The translations under genes were made by a program, and so were the position numbers. A DNA stretch of 64,000 bases, taken from Paramecium octaurelia (Eukaryota > Ciliophora > Oligohymenophorea > Peniculida > Parameciidae). Positions within the stretch are counted from its first letter, which is position 1, and every line of letters begins with the position of its first letter. The notes under the pieces are model-generated. The model searched no databases and had not been told where the DNA came from. It was given only the letters and a program-made list of their open reading frames with translations. Shown here piece after piece: positions 23,223 through 34,214 of the stretch. The stretch is from positions 89,600 to 153,599 of the forward strand of contig CAJJDP010000019.1 in assembly GCA_905182995.1 (NCBI GenBank), read 5' to 3'.

Positions 23223-25023
23223 ATGGGGAACACTTGTGAACATTGTAATTATAAATTGTAATATCACCCAAGGTTGGAAAGGGCTGTCCGATTGTGCATA
23301 GTATTGTTGTGAAGGTTGTGAATAATGTTATGTTTGCATGAGACCGTGTTGCACATCGATGAGAGACGAATTTCGCAGTTGCTGTGCTATATGTTCATGT
23401 TAAGGATTTGGATAGTGTTTGTAATGTAATACCAATCCCTGTTTGATACTTGATAAATCCACTCCTGACATTCAATAAACATTATAAAATTACGAACACA
23501 AAACTCATTACCTGGATGAATGGTATGGGGACGTCATTCTTTTGGAGAATAAGCAAACTAAATTGCTTGCGATATTAAAAGTTTAAGAGTTTTTATATCA
23601 AACGGATTTTGAAGAGTAGAATTAACAATTCCTCTAACGTAAATTGTTATAAAATGATAACATTGTTTAATTGAATGAATACATGTCAAGATAAGAGGAG
23701 GGATTCTGCACTTCAATTTATAAATCGTTTCTGATCTTCGATTATATTCTAACAGACTTTGCCTCTGAATTCCAATATCGATTGGAAAATAAAATCCCTT
23801 ATCAGCAAGACGAATTCTATCCAATAATTTACCAATGTATTAATGGATTGAATTATTTGCATTAAAATGGAATTATGCATCAAGCTTTGAGGATGAGAAA
23901 CATCTTTATCACACAAGACAAATACAAAATAGCTGATCCTCATTTGTTTGATCACAAGAACGATTATCAAAAGATATATAGTGACAAACAGAAGTATTCA
24001 AAAATAGCCTACCTATCTCCTGAACTAGTCAGTGAATTGGATAAAGGCAATAAGGAACCTAATGTTGATTGGTTTAAGTCAGACATCTACTCTTTAGGGA
24101 TGGTATTCCTACAACTATGCAGTGGAAAACAATCGTCTCTCTGTTACGATTATGATTAGGGAGTGATCTTCGAAGATAAGATATCCTCTCATTTGTAAAC
24201 CATCAAAATTTCATGTCATGATTTCTTCTTTTACATCATCAAAGATATGTTGACTGTTAAAGTATCATAACGACCAACTGCCCAGTAATTGTTTGAAAGA
24301 TTAGACAAAAATCCAAAATGTAAATAATCTATCAGTCCTGTCCAAATAATCCTGGAGCAGCATCAAGATTAACAAATGGAATAACAGTATTAGCAATAGG
24401 ATGTATCTTAATTGATTGGTGGAGGAGGATAAGACCTTATAGGAGAACCAAATACGTTTGATTAGTATGATGTGTTGGGTCTCATCGGAAATGAACCAAC
24501 GAAGCAAAAGGACTTGGGTATACTCTATTGAATAACTATTATAGTTGAAAATGTAAAGGAGAGATACCCCAATGGATCCAGGTATTAAGGCATGAAGAGG
24601 AATGGTTTGAGACACGGAAAAGGGAAGTTTATTCACACTGATGGGAGTTATTATGATGGAATGTGGAAGGATAATAAAATGAGTGGGAAGGGAGTGTTGT
24701 ATAATTCTTAAGGCAAAGTAATCTATGATGGCAGTTGGACTGATGATCAATATCATGGTCAGGGAATCGAATATAACTAGGACTAAATACCCATGATTTC
24801 TGGATTAGACCATAATAATCTAACCAATATTACATGTTGGCTCAAGTATGAAGGAGCTTTCAAGAGGGATAACAGGGAAGGCTTTGGAACACTCTCTTTC
24901 AGCAATGGGGATAAGTATATTGGGGCATTTAAAGATGGCTAAATTCATGGATTTGGTACTTACTCGTATAAAAATGGGCAATCCATTTAAGGCAAGTGGA
25001 ATATGGGGAAACTTCAAAAGTGA
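23223..25023 (+). CDS. N-lipidated Cys-rich pseudokinase with C-terminal MORN repeats
   Basis: 581 residues after two introns, a 28-nt one at about 23254-23281 ending CAAG and a 27-nt one at about 24507-24533 ending TATAG; exactly 582 codons. The N-terminus MGNTCEHC fits N-myristoylation plus palmitoylation. Residues 5-70 are Cys-rich (CCEGCEQCYVCMRPCC). The kinase-like domain runs from about residue 90 to 360. Its catalytic loop reads GIMHQALRMRNIF, so the HRD Asp is missing, and DFG is replaced by ADPH; the APE-like LSPEL and the DIYSLG helix remain. This predicts a pseudokinase. Then come MORN repeats (GSYYDGMWKDNKMSGKG, GDKYIGAFKDGQIHGFG) that may bind membrane lipids. A paralogue lies at 28640-30226. 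Confidence 0.87.
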
Positions 25024-25058
25024 AATCCATTATTATTATTTATCATATTTATTATAAA

Positions 25059-25888
25059 ATGTTTCTAGGAAAAGCAGGGGTTATGGCTTTGTATGCGAAA
25101 AGGAAGTTTGATCAAAAGGGCAAGTTGCCACATCAATACTTGTTGGATCATCAACAAAAATTCCAATCTCAATTGAAAAAGAAGAATATATATAGCATTT
25201 GCTAATATCCAAAAGGAGCGTGGTTTTTAGGATTGGTGTTTGTATCCTCAGGAATATCATTGCTCTACATATTACTTAAGTACGATAAAGGAGATTTAAC
25301 TTTGTGGTGGAGATTCTTGATCATCCTTGGAATGACAATGTATTCTAGTTATTAAATGTTCATTTTAGTTTGGGAATTGTATTTCTAACAAGCGTCGATC
25401 GAATGAAATATGAAGTGCACAAAACCCATCAAATCTTATTAATAGAGAGAATGAATCCATTTCTATTTTGTCGTAAAATAACAATCATTAAGGATTTGGA
25501 ATAATTGGAAGATATAAGGATAACCAAAAAGGGTCACAAATCAGTTGAGTATTACACAATTCAATTTGTTTTCAAAGACTCTAAAGTGGACACTCTTGAG
25601 TATAATGAATTAAGAGAGACTAAATTGAAGTTTACAGAAATTACTACATTTCTAGAGTAACAAAAGGATTTAGGTAAAATTAAAATAGAGCAAGAACTCG
25701 ATCCTTATTATGAGTTTGTCAACAATTCTACTTTAAATAATAATAATAATGATAAAAATAATAATAATGATAGTTAAAAAATGAACTAATAAGAGTTACA
25801 TAAAGTTAATTAATAATCATATTATAATCAGGAGAATCAAAAATCTACAATTGAAGAGAAGTACAAGGAAAATGATGTATTATTATGA
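25059..25888 (+). CDS. Two-TM protein with PH-like tail, resembling Eros/CYBC1
   Basis: 266 residues after one 29-nt intron (GTATTCTAG...TTTTAG); exactly 267 codons. It starts 36 bases after the pseudokinase stop. A basic N-terminus is followed by two closely spaced hydrophobic segments (AWFLGLVFVSSGISLLYILL and the segment after WWR, about residues 65-125). A strand-rich domain of about 110 residues follows (HQILLIERMNPFLFCRKITI, SVEYYTIQFVFKDSK) with an EITTFLEQ helix, then an Asn/Gln-rich tail. The order of hairpin membrane anchor plus PH-like domain is that of the Eros/CYBC1 family, ER proteins that help NADPH oxidase subunits fold. The match rests on layout only; the function is a hypothesis. 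Confidence 0.72.
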
Positions 25889-25948
25889 CGTTTAAAACAT
25901 TAAATTATCAACAACTTATATTGGTATAAATTTAAAAGAAATACATTC

Positions 25949-28565
25949 TCAATCATCAATCAATATTATTGCAACATTTTAAGTCTTACCATCATTATTT
26001 ACAAGTGGTATATCATCTTCATCATCATTTTTGTTGATTTTATTGATATTCTGATACCCTCTATCAATTATGTCTTAGTACGTTTTAATTGTTTCATCTT
26101 ATAATATTAAATTGATTTATTCATCTTTATCCATTTAACCCTAGTCTATTTTCAAAATGATACATTATGATCTAATACTATCTAATCAACAGATATTTCT
26201 AACTGTTTGATTCTCTCAATAATGAATAGCTGATATTTATCAATAATTAAATGGAAACACACCTTTTTGCATATTGGACAAATCCATTTTTTGTGTTCTA
26301 CTTTAATCATCATTTCCAAGAAACTACGCAAACAAAAACATTATTCATGCTAACAAAATTCACCCCTAATATAATTAATACCCATGACTTACTTTGCTGG
26401 TATTTGAATTAATTCCAAGGTGAATTAACAGTAGAGACTAATAATCGTTTTAGCAACCAATATCTCTTTTTTCCCTTAATCTGATTTGATTTTTGGTTAG
26501 ATGTCGAGTGATTTAAATTTCTCAATTGTTTTTATAACATTCAGAGGTTCAACTAAAAACAAACCGAAAGAATAGATTGCGCCAATTGTATCTTTTCGAT
26601 ATGTTTATTCCGGCAAATGTTCTATAATTGAGAATACAAACTTCTTAGAAAAGTTATTTTGTTTTAAGATATCTTTTACATTCAGAAAGATCGATGAATC
26701 CCTTCGTTTTTTTAAGCTTGACTTTTCTTGCAATGGTCTGATCTCCTTGATGGGAATACCATTTATCAGTAGTGTGCAAGACATTGGAAAAGTTAGATCA
26801 TATAATCCTTGTTTATTAAGAGACACACATCTGATTTCAAGATTGCAATCAAATGAATTTTCAATAGTGAAACTATGACATGTTTTAGCATTCTCCTTAC
26901 CTGAAGATCTGTATTCAGCAAAGGCTAATTTTGTAATAATTTTTTAGAATGGATTAATTGATACTAGCAAACATTATGTACATATTCTTACACCATCTTA
27001 AATTTCAATAGTTTTTGTATCTGTGCATAGACAATAATTACATGAGGGTTTTTCAAGTTTTGATTACTCTTTTTCTAATTTCTTGAATGCTTTTTCATTG
27101 CCCTCCATTATTATTATTTACTCTGAATTCTTTTTAACTTTTTAAACTTCATTTGGATTAGTACATAATAGTTTTTCAATAATTAATTCCAATTCTTAGC
27201 TTTCTTTTTATCTATGTTTATCACTTCTTTCTAATCTCTCTAATCTTTCCTTTTCTAATTTGTCCTATCTTTCTCTCTCCAACCTTTGCTTTTCTAAATA
27301 TTCAATTCTTTCTTATCTTTCTTTTTCTAATCTCTCTGCTCTTTCTTTTTCGAATTTCTCCAATCTCTCTTTTTCTAACTTATCTTTATCTTACTTTTCT
27401 TTCTCTAATCTTTCTAAAATTACATTCTTTTCTTTTAATTAGAACTTTTCCTATTCTGCTTTATTATGCTTCTATTTATTATTACTATCAACTCTATCTT
27501 TTTTCTTCTAATCCTTCTTCTCAATGAATGGTATAATCTATTGAGTCTATTTTTCAATTTTCTATAATATATCAGATTCTGAATGCTTTTTTTTTTCAAT
27601 TTTTTAGAGTTTTTCTTTTTTATTTGCACTTTCTGGTCCTTTAATAGATTTCTTCTCATGCTTATTAAACAATTTAATATTCTCCTTCCTTTTAATGCTA
27701 TCTTCTCTCATTGATAAGTCTTCAGAGGTTCTTAATTCAAACGATTCAGATAAAGAATCTGGTTTCAAAGTTGATGGTTTACTATCTTTTCTTTTTATTA
27801 TATCCAATGAGGGGGACAACTTTTTCTTTTTCTAATGATTGTGGAGTTCTGTTTTAGATTATAGAGACCTATTTAATTGGGTTTCCTTAATTTCAACAGG
27901 CTCAAGCAGTGTAAATGTTTTGTTAGGAAGTTCATGTTTTTGAGGACTCTTAATCTTTTTCTTTTTGAGAATGAGATCTGGAATGAGTTTAGGATCTTTA
28001 GGTTTGATTTCTTATTTATTTGAGGCTGTTTTCGTAGATATATGTTTAACGTGATCATTTGTTTTATTAAATTGATTATTATTTATGTCTAAATTAACCC
28101 CAATAATATTTGGCACAGGCATTAAGGATTTAGGGAGGAATACCTCCAAACCAATTTTAGGTTTGTTTGAGTCCACGATATCATCATCAATGATTTAAAC
28201 TATATCATTTTTTGGTTTTAAACAAACAGGACTTACGATTGGCTCAGGTTTTTAGGGTAATGCTATTTGTTTATTTGATTGTAGTTCTTGTGGTTTGGAA
28301 TTATTTCTGGTGATCTGAGCTTATGATATGATAGGAGAGAGCTCATTTTTTTCATTTAAATATGAAATAAAATGGGAAGCAAAATGCTTAAAAAAGATTG
28401 CATCCTTTTAACCTCCATACTCATTTACCCCAATTTACTTACAGATGTGTTAAATCTGAAAGTCTCGATACTAAACATATTTGAAAAGCGTACTTAAACT
28501 AATGGGTTGATTGGACTGTTTAATAAATCAACCACCAGTGTTTCTAATAGCTATCTATGTTCCAT
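25949..28565 (-). CDS. PIAS/Siz-type SUMO E3 ligase (SP-RING)
   Basis: 848 residues after three introns (20, 27 and 23 nt); exactly 849 codons. An N-terminal region with GVNEYGG leads to a long Lys/Glu coiled coil at about residues 300-420. A PINIT-like domain follows (SFTIENSFDCNLEIRCVSLN, then SCTLLINGIPIKEIRPL), then the SP-RING: IQIPAKGEFCQHEQCFCLRS followed by KWICPICKK. The zinc ligands C, H, C and C of the SP-RING are all present. The tail after the third intron is acidic (NKINKNDDEDDIPLV) and ends VAIILIDD, a plausible SUMO-interacting motif as in other PIAS proteins. Predicted nuclear SUMO ligase. The long charged coil between N-terminus and PINIT is unusual for the family. Confidence 0.9.
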
Positions 28566-28639
28566 AATATAATAAATAATGTATTATTTAATTGATCTTT
28601 AAGATCTAAAAATCCTGTAAAAAAATAAACATCACTAAC

Positions 28640-30226
28640 TCAATCAAATAAAATGCCTTTAACCCATTTTCCTGTTACTTCGCCAGATAATCCAAAAAAT
28701 GTGCCAAACCCACTCGGAATGTCATCAACGAACTCTCCTGCCCACTTTTCTCCACTAGAGAAGTACAAGATGCCATAACCGTGTTTTTTATCTTACTTAA
28801 AATCTCCTTCATATTTTGACCAATAATTTCCGATATTTCTGAGATCCCTAAAATTATAATTTTAAGTGATATTGGGATTTGGATTGATAAGATGCCCAAA
28901 ATTATGATATTTCCCATTCTAAAACTATCCTTTATAAAGTATCCTTCCATCTGATAAAAACAATTCACCTTTCCCATGCATTAAATCTTAGAACCATTCT
29001 CCTTCATACCCAGACCCATCAGGATTAAGCAATTTTCCATGGCCATGCTTTTTATTATCAATCTAATCCCCTGTATAAACACCTCCAGTATTCAAATTCT
29101 AGTTTTAGACTCTACTAACTACGCTGATTGGCTATTATTTCTAAGTTGATTGCAAAGGTGCTTGGCTCTTATTATTATCTTATGTAATTGGTGTGATTGG
29201 TTTATGTTTCATTAACTATAGGATCTGTTATAATGAGTACCTTTCATCTGGTTCAGTCTACAACATATAGATCAAAACATTATAGAATTCTTAACTATTT
29301 ATTTTTTATAAGTAAAAGTTGAGTTTATTTTTATTAAATTTTGATTCTTCATACACATCATCTAATGATGAGTTTACTAATTAACTTAATACAAATAGCC
29401 CAAGTAAAAAGCAATCGCTTTTGTTCCAATCGAATATCTACTCATTTTCATCTTCCCATTCAGGAGGATGTCTCAATTTATGATTAGCTCTATATTGTTC
29501 ATAAACTGATAGTTTTAATAAATTTGATGGCAACAACACATAATTGGTATCATAATAAATAAGTAACTCATTAAATATTGATTTTTCTTCGGAATAGTTT
29601 AAGATTTAAGATGAAATTTGAGAGAGAAAAGTATAAACCTAGAACTTGTGTTTCTTTTGAATGTGATGCAATTTAGGTAATAATACTGCTATCCTCCAAC
29701 GATCTACACAAATGTCTTGAATTCTAGCTCCGTATAATTGCATCTCTGTATATTTGAATATATTCTAATGCCACACACTTAAAGATTTTGAATATTCATT
29801 TTAATTAGTGAACCAATAAGTCTTCAAAATTATCTTGTCATAAAACTGAAGTGTCGATGTTTTCTTTTTCTTCAATAAGAAGGATTCTTCTAATAATGGA
29901 TGTCGATATCTTTTATAAATTCTATAATTGCTAATCAATTCCTTAAACTAAGCCAAGAAGGTTTCGTTTTCATCTTCCAATTCAATATGACGATTAAAAT
30001 TTAATTCGGTAAGGATATCTCCTGCTGTGCAACATTACATACACTAACAACATTGCCAATTATCACAACAATTAGTTTGAATTGTATTAATGCAATCACA
30101 TCCGCATTCTTGACATTCACAATCCTTGCAACAATCTTCACAACAACATCCATTACAACAATCATTCAAATCACAGCAATCACAATCATCATTATTATTT
30201 TAACGTTATTAATTCTATATATTCAT
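28640..30226 (-). CDS. Cys-rich pseudokinase-MORN protein, paralogue of the 23223 gene
   Basis: 528 residues, no intron needed (529 codons to TGA 28640-28642). Residues 12-65 are extremely Cys-rich (DLNDCCNGCCCEDCCKDCEC). The middle aligns in order with the kinase-like domain of the 23223 gene but has lost the catalytic and DFG regions altogether; a relic of the DIWSLG helix is visible as DWNKSDCFLLGLFVLSQLV, followed by an R-type end MLQTEPDERYSLQQIL. From about residue 370 there are MORN repeats (HGHGKLLNPDGSGYEGEW, KHGYGILYFSSGEKWAGEF). The start ATG overlaps the TGA of the upstream frame (ATGA), so the real protein may continue into that frame. Confidence 0.8.
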
Positions 30227-30627
30227 TAATTTATATAATTCAATCCAGACTTGAATTTTAGTAATAATCTTTTCTACTCATATTCCTTCGCTTTGTTTCC
30301 CATTCTTTGCAATTCTTCATTATTATATTGATAACTCTTTAAGATATCTCTCATTATTTATATAGGAACTAAAGCCACGCTATTTTCAGGCACTTAAAAT
30401 AACTCTTCTGGATACTCCACATATTGAATATTTAAATCATCTTTTAATAATTCTACTAAGTTTTTTGTTCTTTATTTATTCCCTTAATTTTAAAAATTAG
30501 ATGGTTGAAATTCAGATTAGGCTCTCCTTGTTTTCAATGGATTGCTGCCAATATTAACTATGCTTTGATCGACTGGATATTTTGGTGAATACATATTTTT
30601 ATTATTAATCTTTATAGTTTTTTCCAT
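30223..30627 (-). CDS. Upstream frame, 134 residues, possibly N-terminal part of the next gene
   Basis: Runs from ATG 30627 (MEKTIKINNKNMYSPKYPVD) to TGA 30223-30225. It is Asn/Gln-rich and then helical (VALVPIQIMRDILKSYQYNN). It overlaps the start of the Cys-rich pseudokinase by one base of the shared ATGA. The reading frame of the next gene is open upstream for about 60 bases, and I found no GT...AG intron of suitable length to join the two. A one-base sequence error, an unusual intron or a frameshift could make this one protein; otherwise it is a separate small gene. Confidence 0.55.
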
Positions 30628-30767
30628 TATAATCCCTTTACTCAAATGTTAGTTCAAAATTATCAACAAAATTAAGTAATCTTAACATAGATATTTAATT
30701 AAACCAAAAATCAACAGAATTAATAATAGATACATGCATTTATATAAATAATAACACAATAAATTTA

Positions 30768-32769
30768 TCAATCTACAATATTTGAAAATGGATGCTATTT
30801 AAATATTTCCCACTTTTAAGTACCAATTTCATTATAATCATCAATTGATATTGAAAATTAGGAAAGCATGTTTGAATGTTTATTGGCGAAGTTTTTCATT
30901 CCCAACCATGTTCCAAAGACTGGATCACTGGCAATTTTAATAGCTATGGGACAATCATATTCTGATATTAAGTCTTTCTGTAATCTTTAGATAATTCCTT
31001 ATGTTTTTGCTCCGCCTCCAGTTAGGATGATGTTTTACAATAGGAGTTTATCCAAACCTTTAGATGATAATTTGATCATATCCACTAAGCCTTATTGTTC
31101 AACTCCAATTAAGCTAGGTTAGAAGTAGATTTCTTAACACCTTACCCGATCAACCGATAATTGGACTTGACTGAGATTCATGCCTAATTGATGTATGTTA
31201 GCAATAGATTTAAGGATCTTGATTTCGAAATCAGGATCTAGGTCTTTTAATTCTTGTTCTAATTCCTATAGTTTGTATTTAGACTTTTCATCAGCAGAAT
31301 CTATTTCTTTGGTAACACTCCTATAGATTTCCCAATCCTTATCATCTTTTCCAAAATCATCTTCAGCCTTATCATCAGCTCCTAGGTAGGCTAGAGTTTA
31401 GATCCTCTTTTAATTGAACCTTGAATTCCTACTATTCATTTCCTATTGTAGTTTTTTCCTTTCTTGTATTTAGAGAACTATGCGATCTCTTTTCTCATAG
31501 AGCATTTGTAAATATTTCTCAGGTTCTTCCAATTTGAACTTGTTGGCATCTTTTTGTAATTGCTTAAATTCCTAGTTCTTTTATTTTTTCATCAATGCTT
31601 ATTCATACATGACTTTTTGATATCTTTTTTAATTCAATTAAGATGGTGTAAGTTTATCATCAGGCACATTTAATAAATTGTACTTCAATTCATCCAAGGC
31701 TTCTTTGGGTGCTAAACCAAGTTTAACTTAGAGAGTTGTAATTTTCTTTTTGAGTTCCTCATTATTTAAGTCAGCCTCCAATTCCTATTGGAGTGCCAGT
31801 AATTGTTATTCCAATTGTGACTTCTTGTTAATTCTACTTTGCTAGATGGATTCCTGCAATCTAACTTTCATTCTTTATCTATTTTCGTCTTTCCTCTTTA
31901 AGTCTTCAGCACTCACAATTTTCTATACGATGGGAATGTCAATATATATGGGATCCAAGAATTGTAGATGATCTTCATGGAATCTATTTTATTCTGATAT
32001 TTAATCTCTGTATCCATAGTATTATTAGGGTCCTTGGAAATAACGCAATTAGAGTTGATAATCAATGGCAACACTGGTATATTGTTTATGCCAATAATCA
32101 ATCTAAGGATAAGTGAATTTCAGATGGGGATGTCTCAATTGGATGGTTTAATAAAAGTACTTTAAACTGTTGAGACCACCCAAGTTCAATCGTTTGATAT
32201 TTGAATATATCACCTGACCATTGACTATTGGCACTACATGGACAGTTTGATCGCCAAGATGAACAATCAGTTAAGTTTGTTTGAGATAGGCTTCCAAGTC
32301 ATCTTGAAATACTGAAAACAATGCATCCACTCCCAACATCACATTTGGGACTTGATAGCATTCAAACATTTGTTCTAGGACTATCATTCTTGCTAAATCA
32401 GTGGTAGCAAAACATTCTGTTAATATTATTGGATGATTGACTCTGCCATGCTTTCCAGCTTAAAGTCTTTCGAATACGAAATCATTTAATTGTTCTAGTG
32501 CCCCTGAATGTTAAATGAGATTCTTCTCAAAAGGTGATCTGTAATTCTTAAACACGTCTGTGTCCCATTGGGCTATCTGATTGGATTGCGTATTCGAGTC
32601 CTTGAATTTATTGATGTAGCTTCTGATCACTACATCTGGAGTTTGAGATGTGGCATAACCCTATGATGAAAAAGAATGTGTATACTGCTTTGATTGTTGA
32701 GGCTCCGTAATCTATAAGGATGGGCACATCATTTTTGGCACTCGTATAATTATCTCTCATATAATTCAT
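30768..32769 (-). CDS. ARP5: Actin-related protein 5 (INO80 complex subunit)
   Basis: 658 residues after one 25-nt intron (GTATACAC...CATAG) at codon 27; exactly 659 codons. The actin fold begins VPILIDYGASTIKAGYATS. Arp5-type motifs are HPIILTECFATTDLARMIVL, ECYQVPNVMLGVDALFSVF and, after the large insertion, FQPSLIGVEQQGL and NIILTGGGAKTQGI. The insertion of about 260 residues is a charged coiled coil (VRLQESIQQSRINKKSQLEQ to KEIDSADEKSKYKLQELE), which distinguishes Arp5 from actin and other Arps. In other eukaryotes Arp5 works with Ies6 in INO80 nucleosome remodelling. Arp5 is inferred from the insertion and flanking motifs; another divergent Arp is less likely. Confidence 0.82.
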
Positions 32770-32823
32770 GATTTACACTTTTAATATTAATTAATAGATG
32801 GATAATTATATAAAATGTAGTAA

Positions 32824-34103
32824 TCAGAAAATAGAACAATTCTTTGAACAGCAAGATGGATTGGCAACTATTGATTCTTTCTCTCCCTCCATTTTTATCC
32901 TTTAGATTTTCACTTGTTTCTCATCCATTTGCAGTTTCCTTTTCTTTTTCTTTTCATTCTAACCCTCCTTAGATTATTACTCCTCACCACTCTAATCGTC
33001 CATATCCATAAACTACACCTTATCGATACAATTCTTTTTTGTTGACGTACTTAAGTAAGATTTGTACTTCTCCTCATAATCCTACAGGGGAGCCTAATCC
33101 TAAATTGAGGACTCAGATGACTACAACACTTTGTCTTCGAAAACAGCCATCTGCTAATTTAAAAGGGGATTTCCGTTCTCCTCCAAAACAGTGATCTTCA
33201 TGAAACTAGACTTCTTATTTACAGAACTACTATTCAATGAGACTATTGAGAGATGCGAAGTTTTATTATTATTCCCATTTACTAATCCAGAAATGCCTTC
33301 TCTTTTTTGTATTGGCCTATGATAAATTGATGGGAATACCAAAATTGTATGACGTTTGGCTGGTCTCCACCATACTTAATTTCCAATTGATCCTTGGGAA
33401 TGTACTACAGTAATTAGGAATATTCGGTTATCACTTACAATTTGACGCTAAGGTCGGGAAATTTATCTAATCATATATTTAAGATAATCACCAGTAAATT
33501 ATTTCAAGATTACTTAAATGTCATCTGGGCCATTTATTATTAACATTTTATTCAAATTTCCATAAAATTGGAGCTGCAAATATAATAGATCTTCCAATTC
33601 CAACACTGGCAAATCCAATTCCAGGTCTATTATTATGGTCCAATTTTCAACATAATAATCTATCAAAAGAAATCTCCTAACTGTTTCCAAAAAATAAGTA
33701 ATTATTTTGATATCACAATATTGTCTAAAGATAATGACTGGCCTGTATTGGTTATCGAATCCGCACACATACAGGTAGCCTTTCATCAGGTCCTTCTGAA
33801 AATCACTCTTCTTGTACTCCTTCATAAACTTTAAGTGCAATTAACAATTCTAATTATCTAATATTTTTATTACAATACTATTATTGCTCTTTCCACATCA
33901 TATTGAGCTGCCATCAACATTTTCAATAACGTACTTCTCTTCAAATTGATCTTCAAGCCCTTCTCCTCTACCTTCTGCTACAAAATCTCTATTTGTTTAT
34001 TCTCATATTCATCGTATTCTACATTCTCGAAAATATTCCTCTGGATCCAAGGCCCATTCCCACTTTTTATATAGAACTCTTTATAATATCGATTACGTAC
34101 CAT
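32824..34103 (-). CDS. SEC14/CRAL-TRIO protein with basic tail and CaaX-like end
   Basis: 416 residues after one 29-nt intron (GTATTG...AATTAG); exactly 417 codons. Residues about 90-230 form a CRAL-TRIO lipid-binding domain: KGYLYVCGFDNQYRPVIIFR, ENWTIIIDLEL and FYGNLNKMLIINGPDDI match the usual strand and helix order. The rest is a low-complexity, serine- and lysine-rich tail (NEKKKKRKLQMDEKQVKIQR). The protein ends CCSKNCSIF, and the last four residues CSIF fit a CaaX box with neighbouring cysteines for palmitoylation. Predicted lipid-transfer or lipid-sensing protein held at a membrane by its tail; the prenylation is an inference. Confidence 0.8.
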
Positions 34104-34214
34104 TGTGCACTATTGATGTAATCGATTAAATTTGTTCGCTAATCATATAATTAAATACAAAACAATAATTATAAATTATATTTATTACAACAACTAATGA
34201 ATTAAATCAAATCT

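Noticed and set aside
24301..24756. 151-residue minus-strand frame in the standard code
   Set aside because: Antisense to the pseudokinase-MORN gene, whose reading is confirmed by domains and by intron arithmetic; its composition is that of a shadow.
28675..28977. 100-residue minus-strand frame in the standard code
   Set aside because: Alternative frame of the second MORN gene; the real frame gives clean MORN units.
33514..33840. 108-residue frame as a separate gene
   Set aside because: It is the CRAL-TRIO part of the SEC14 gene; the neighbouring exon and tail join in frame with TAA/TAG as Gln.
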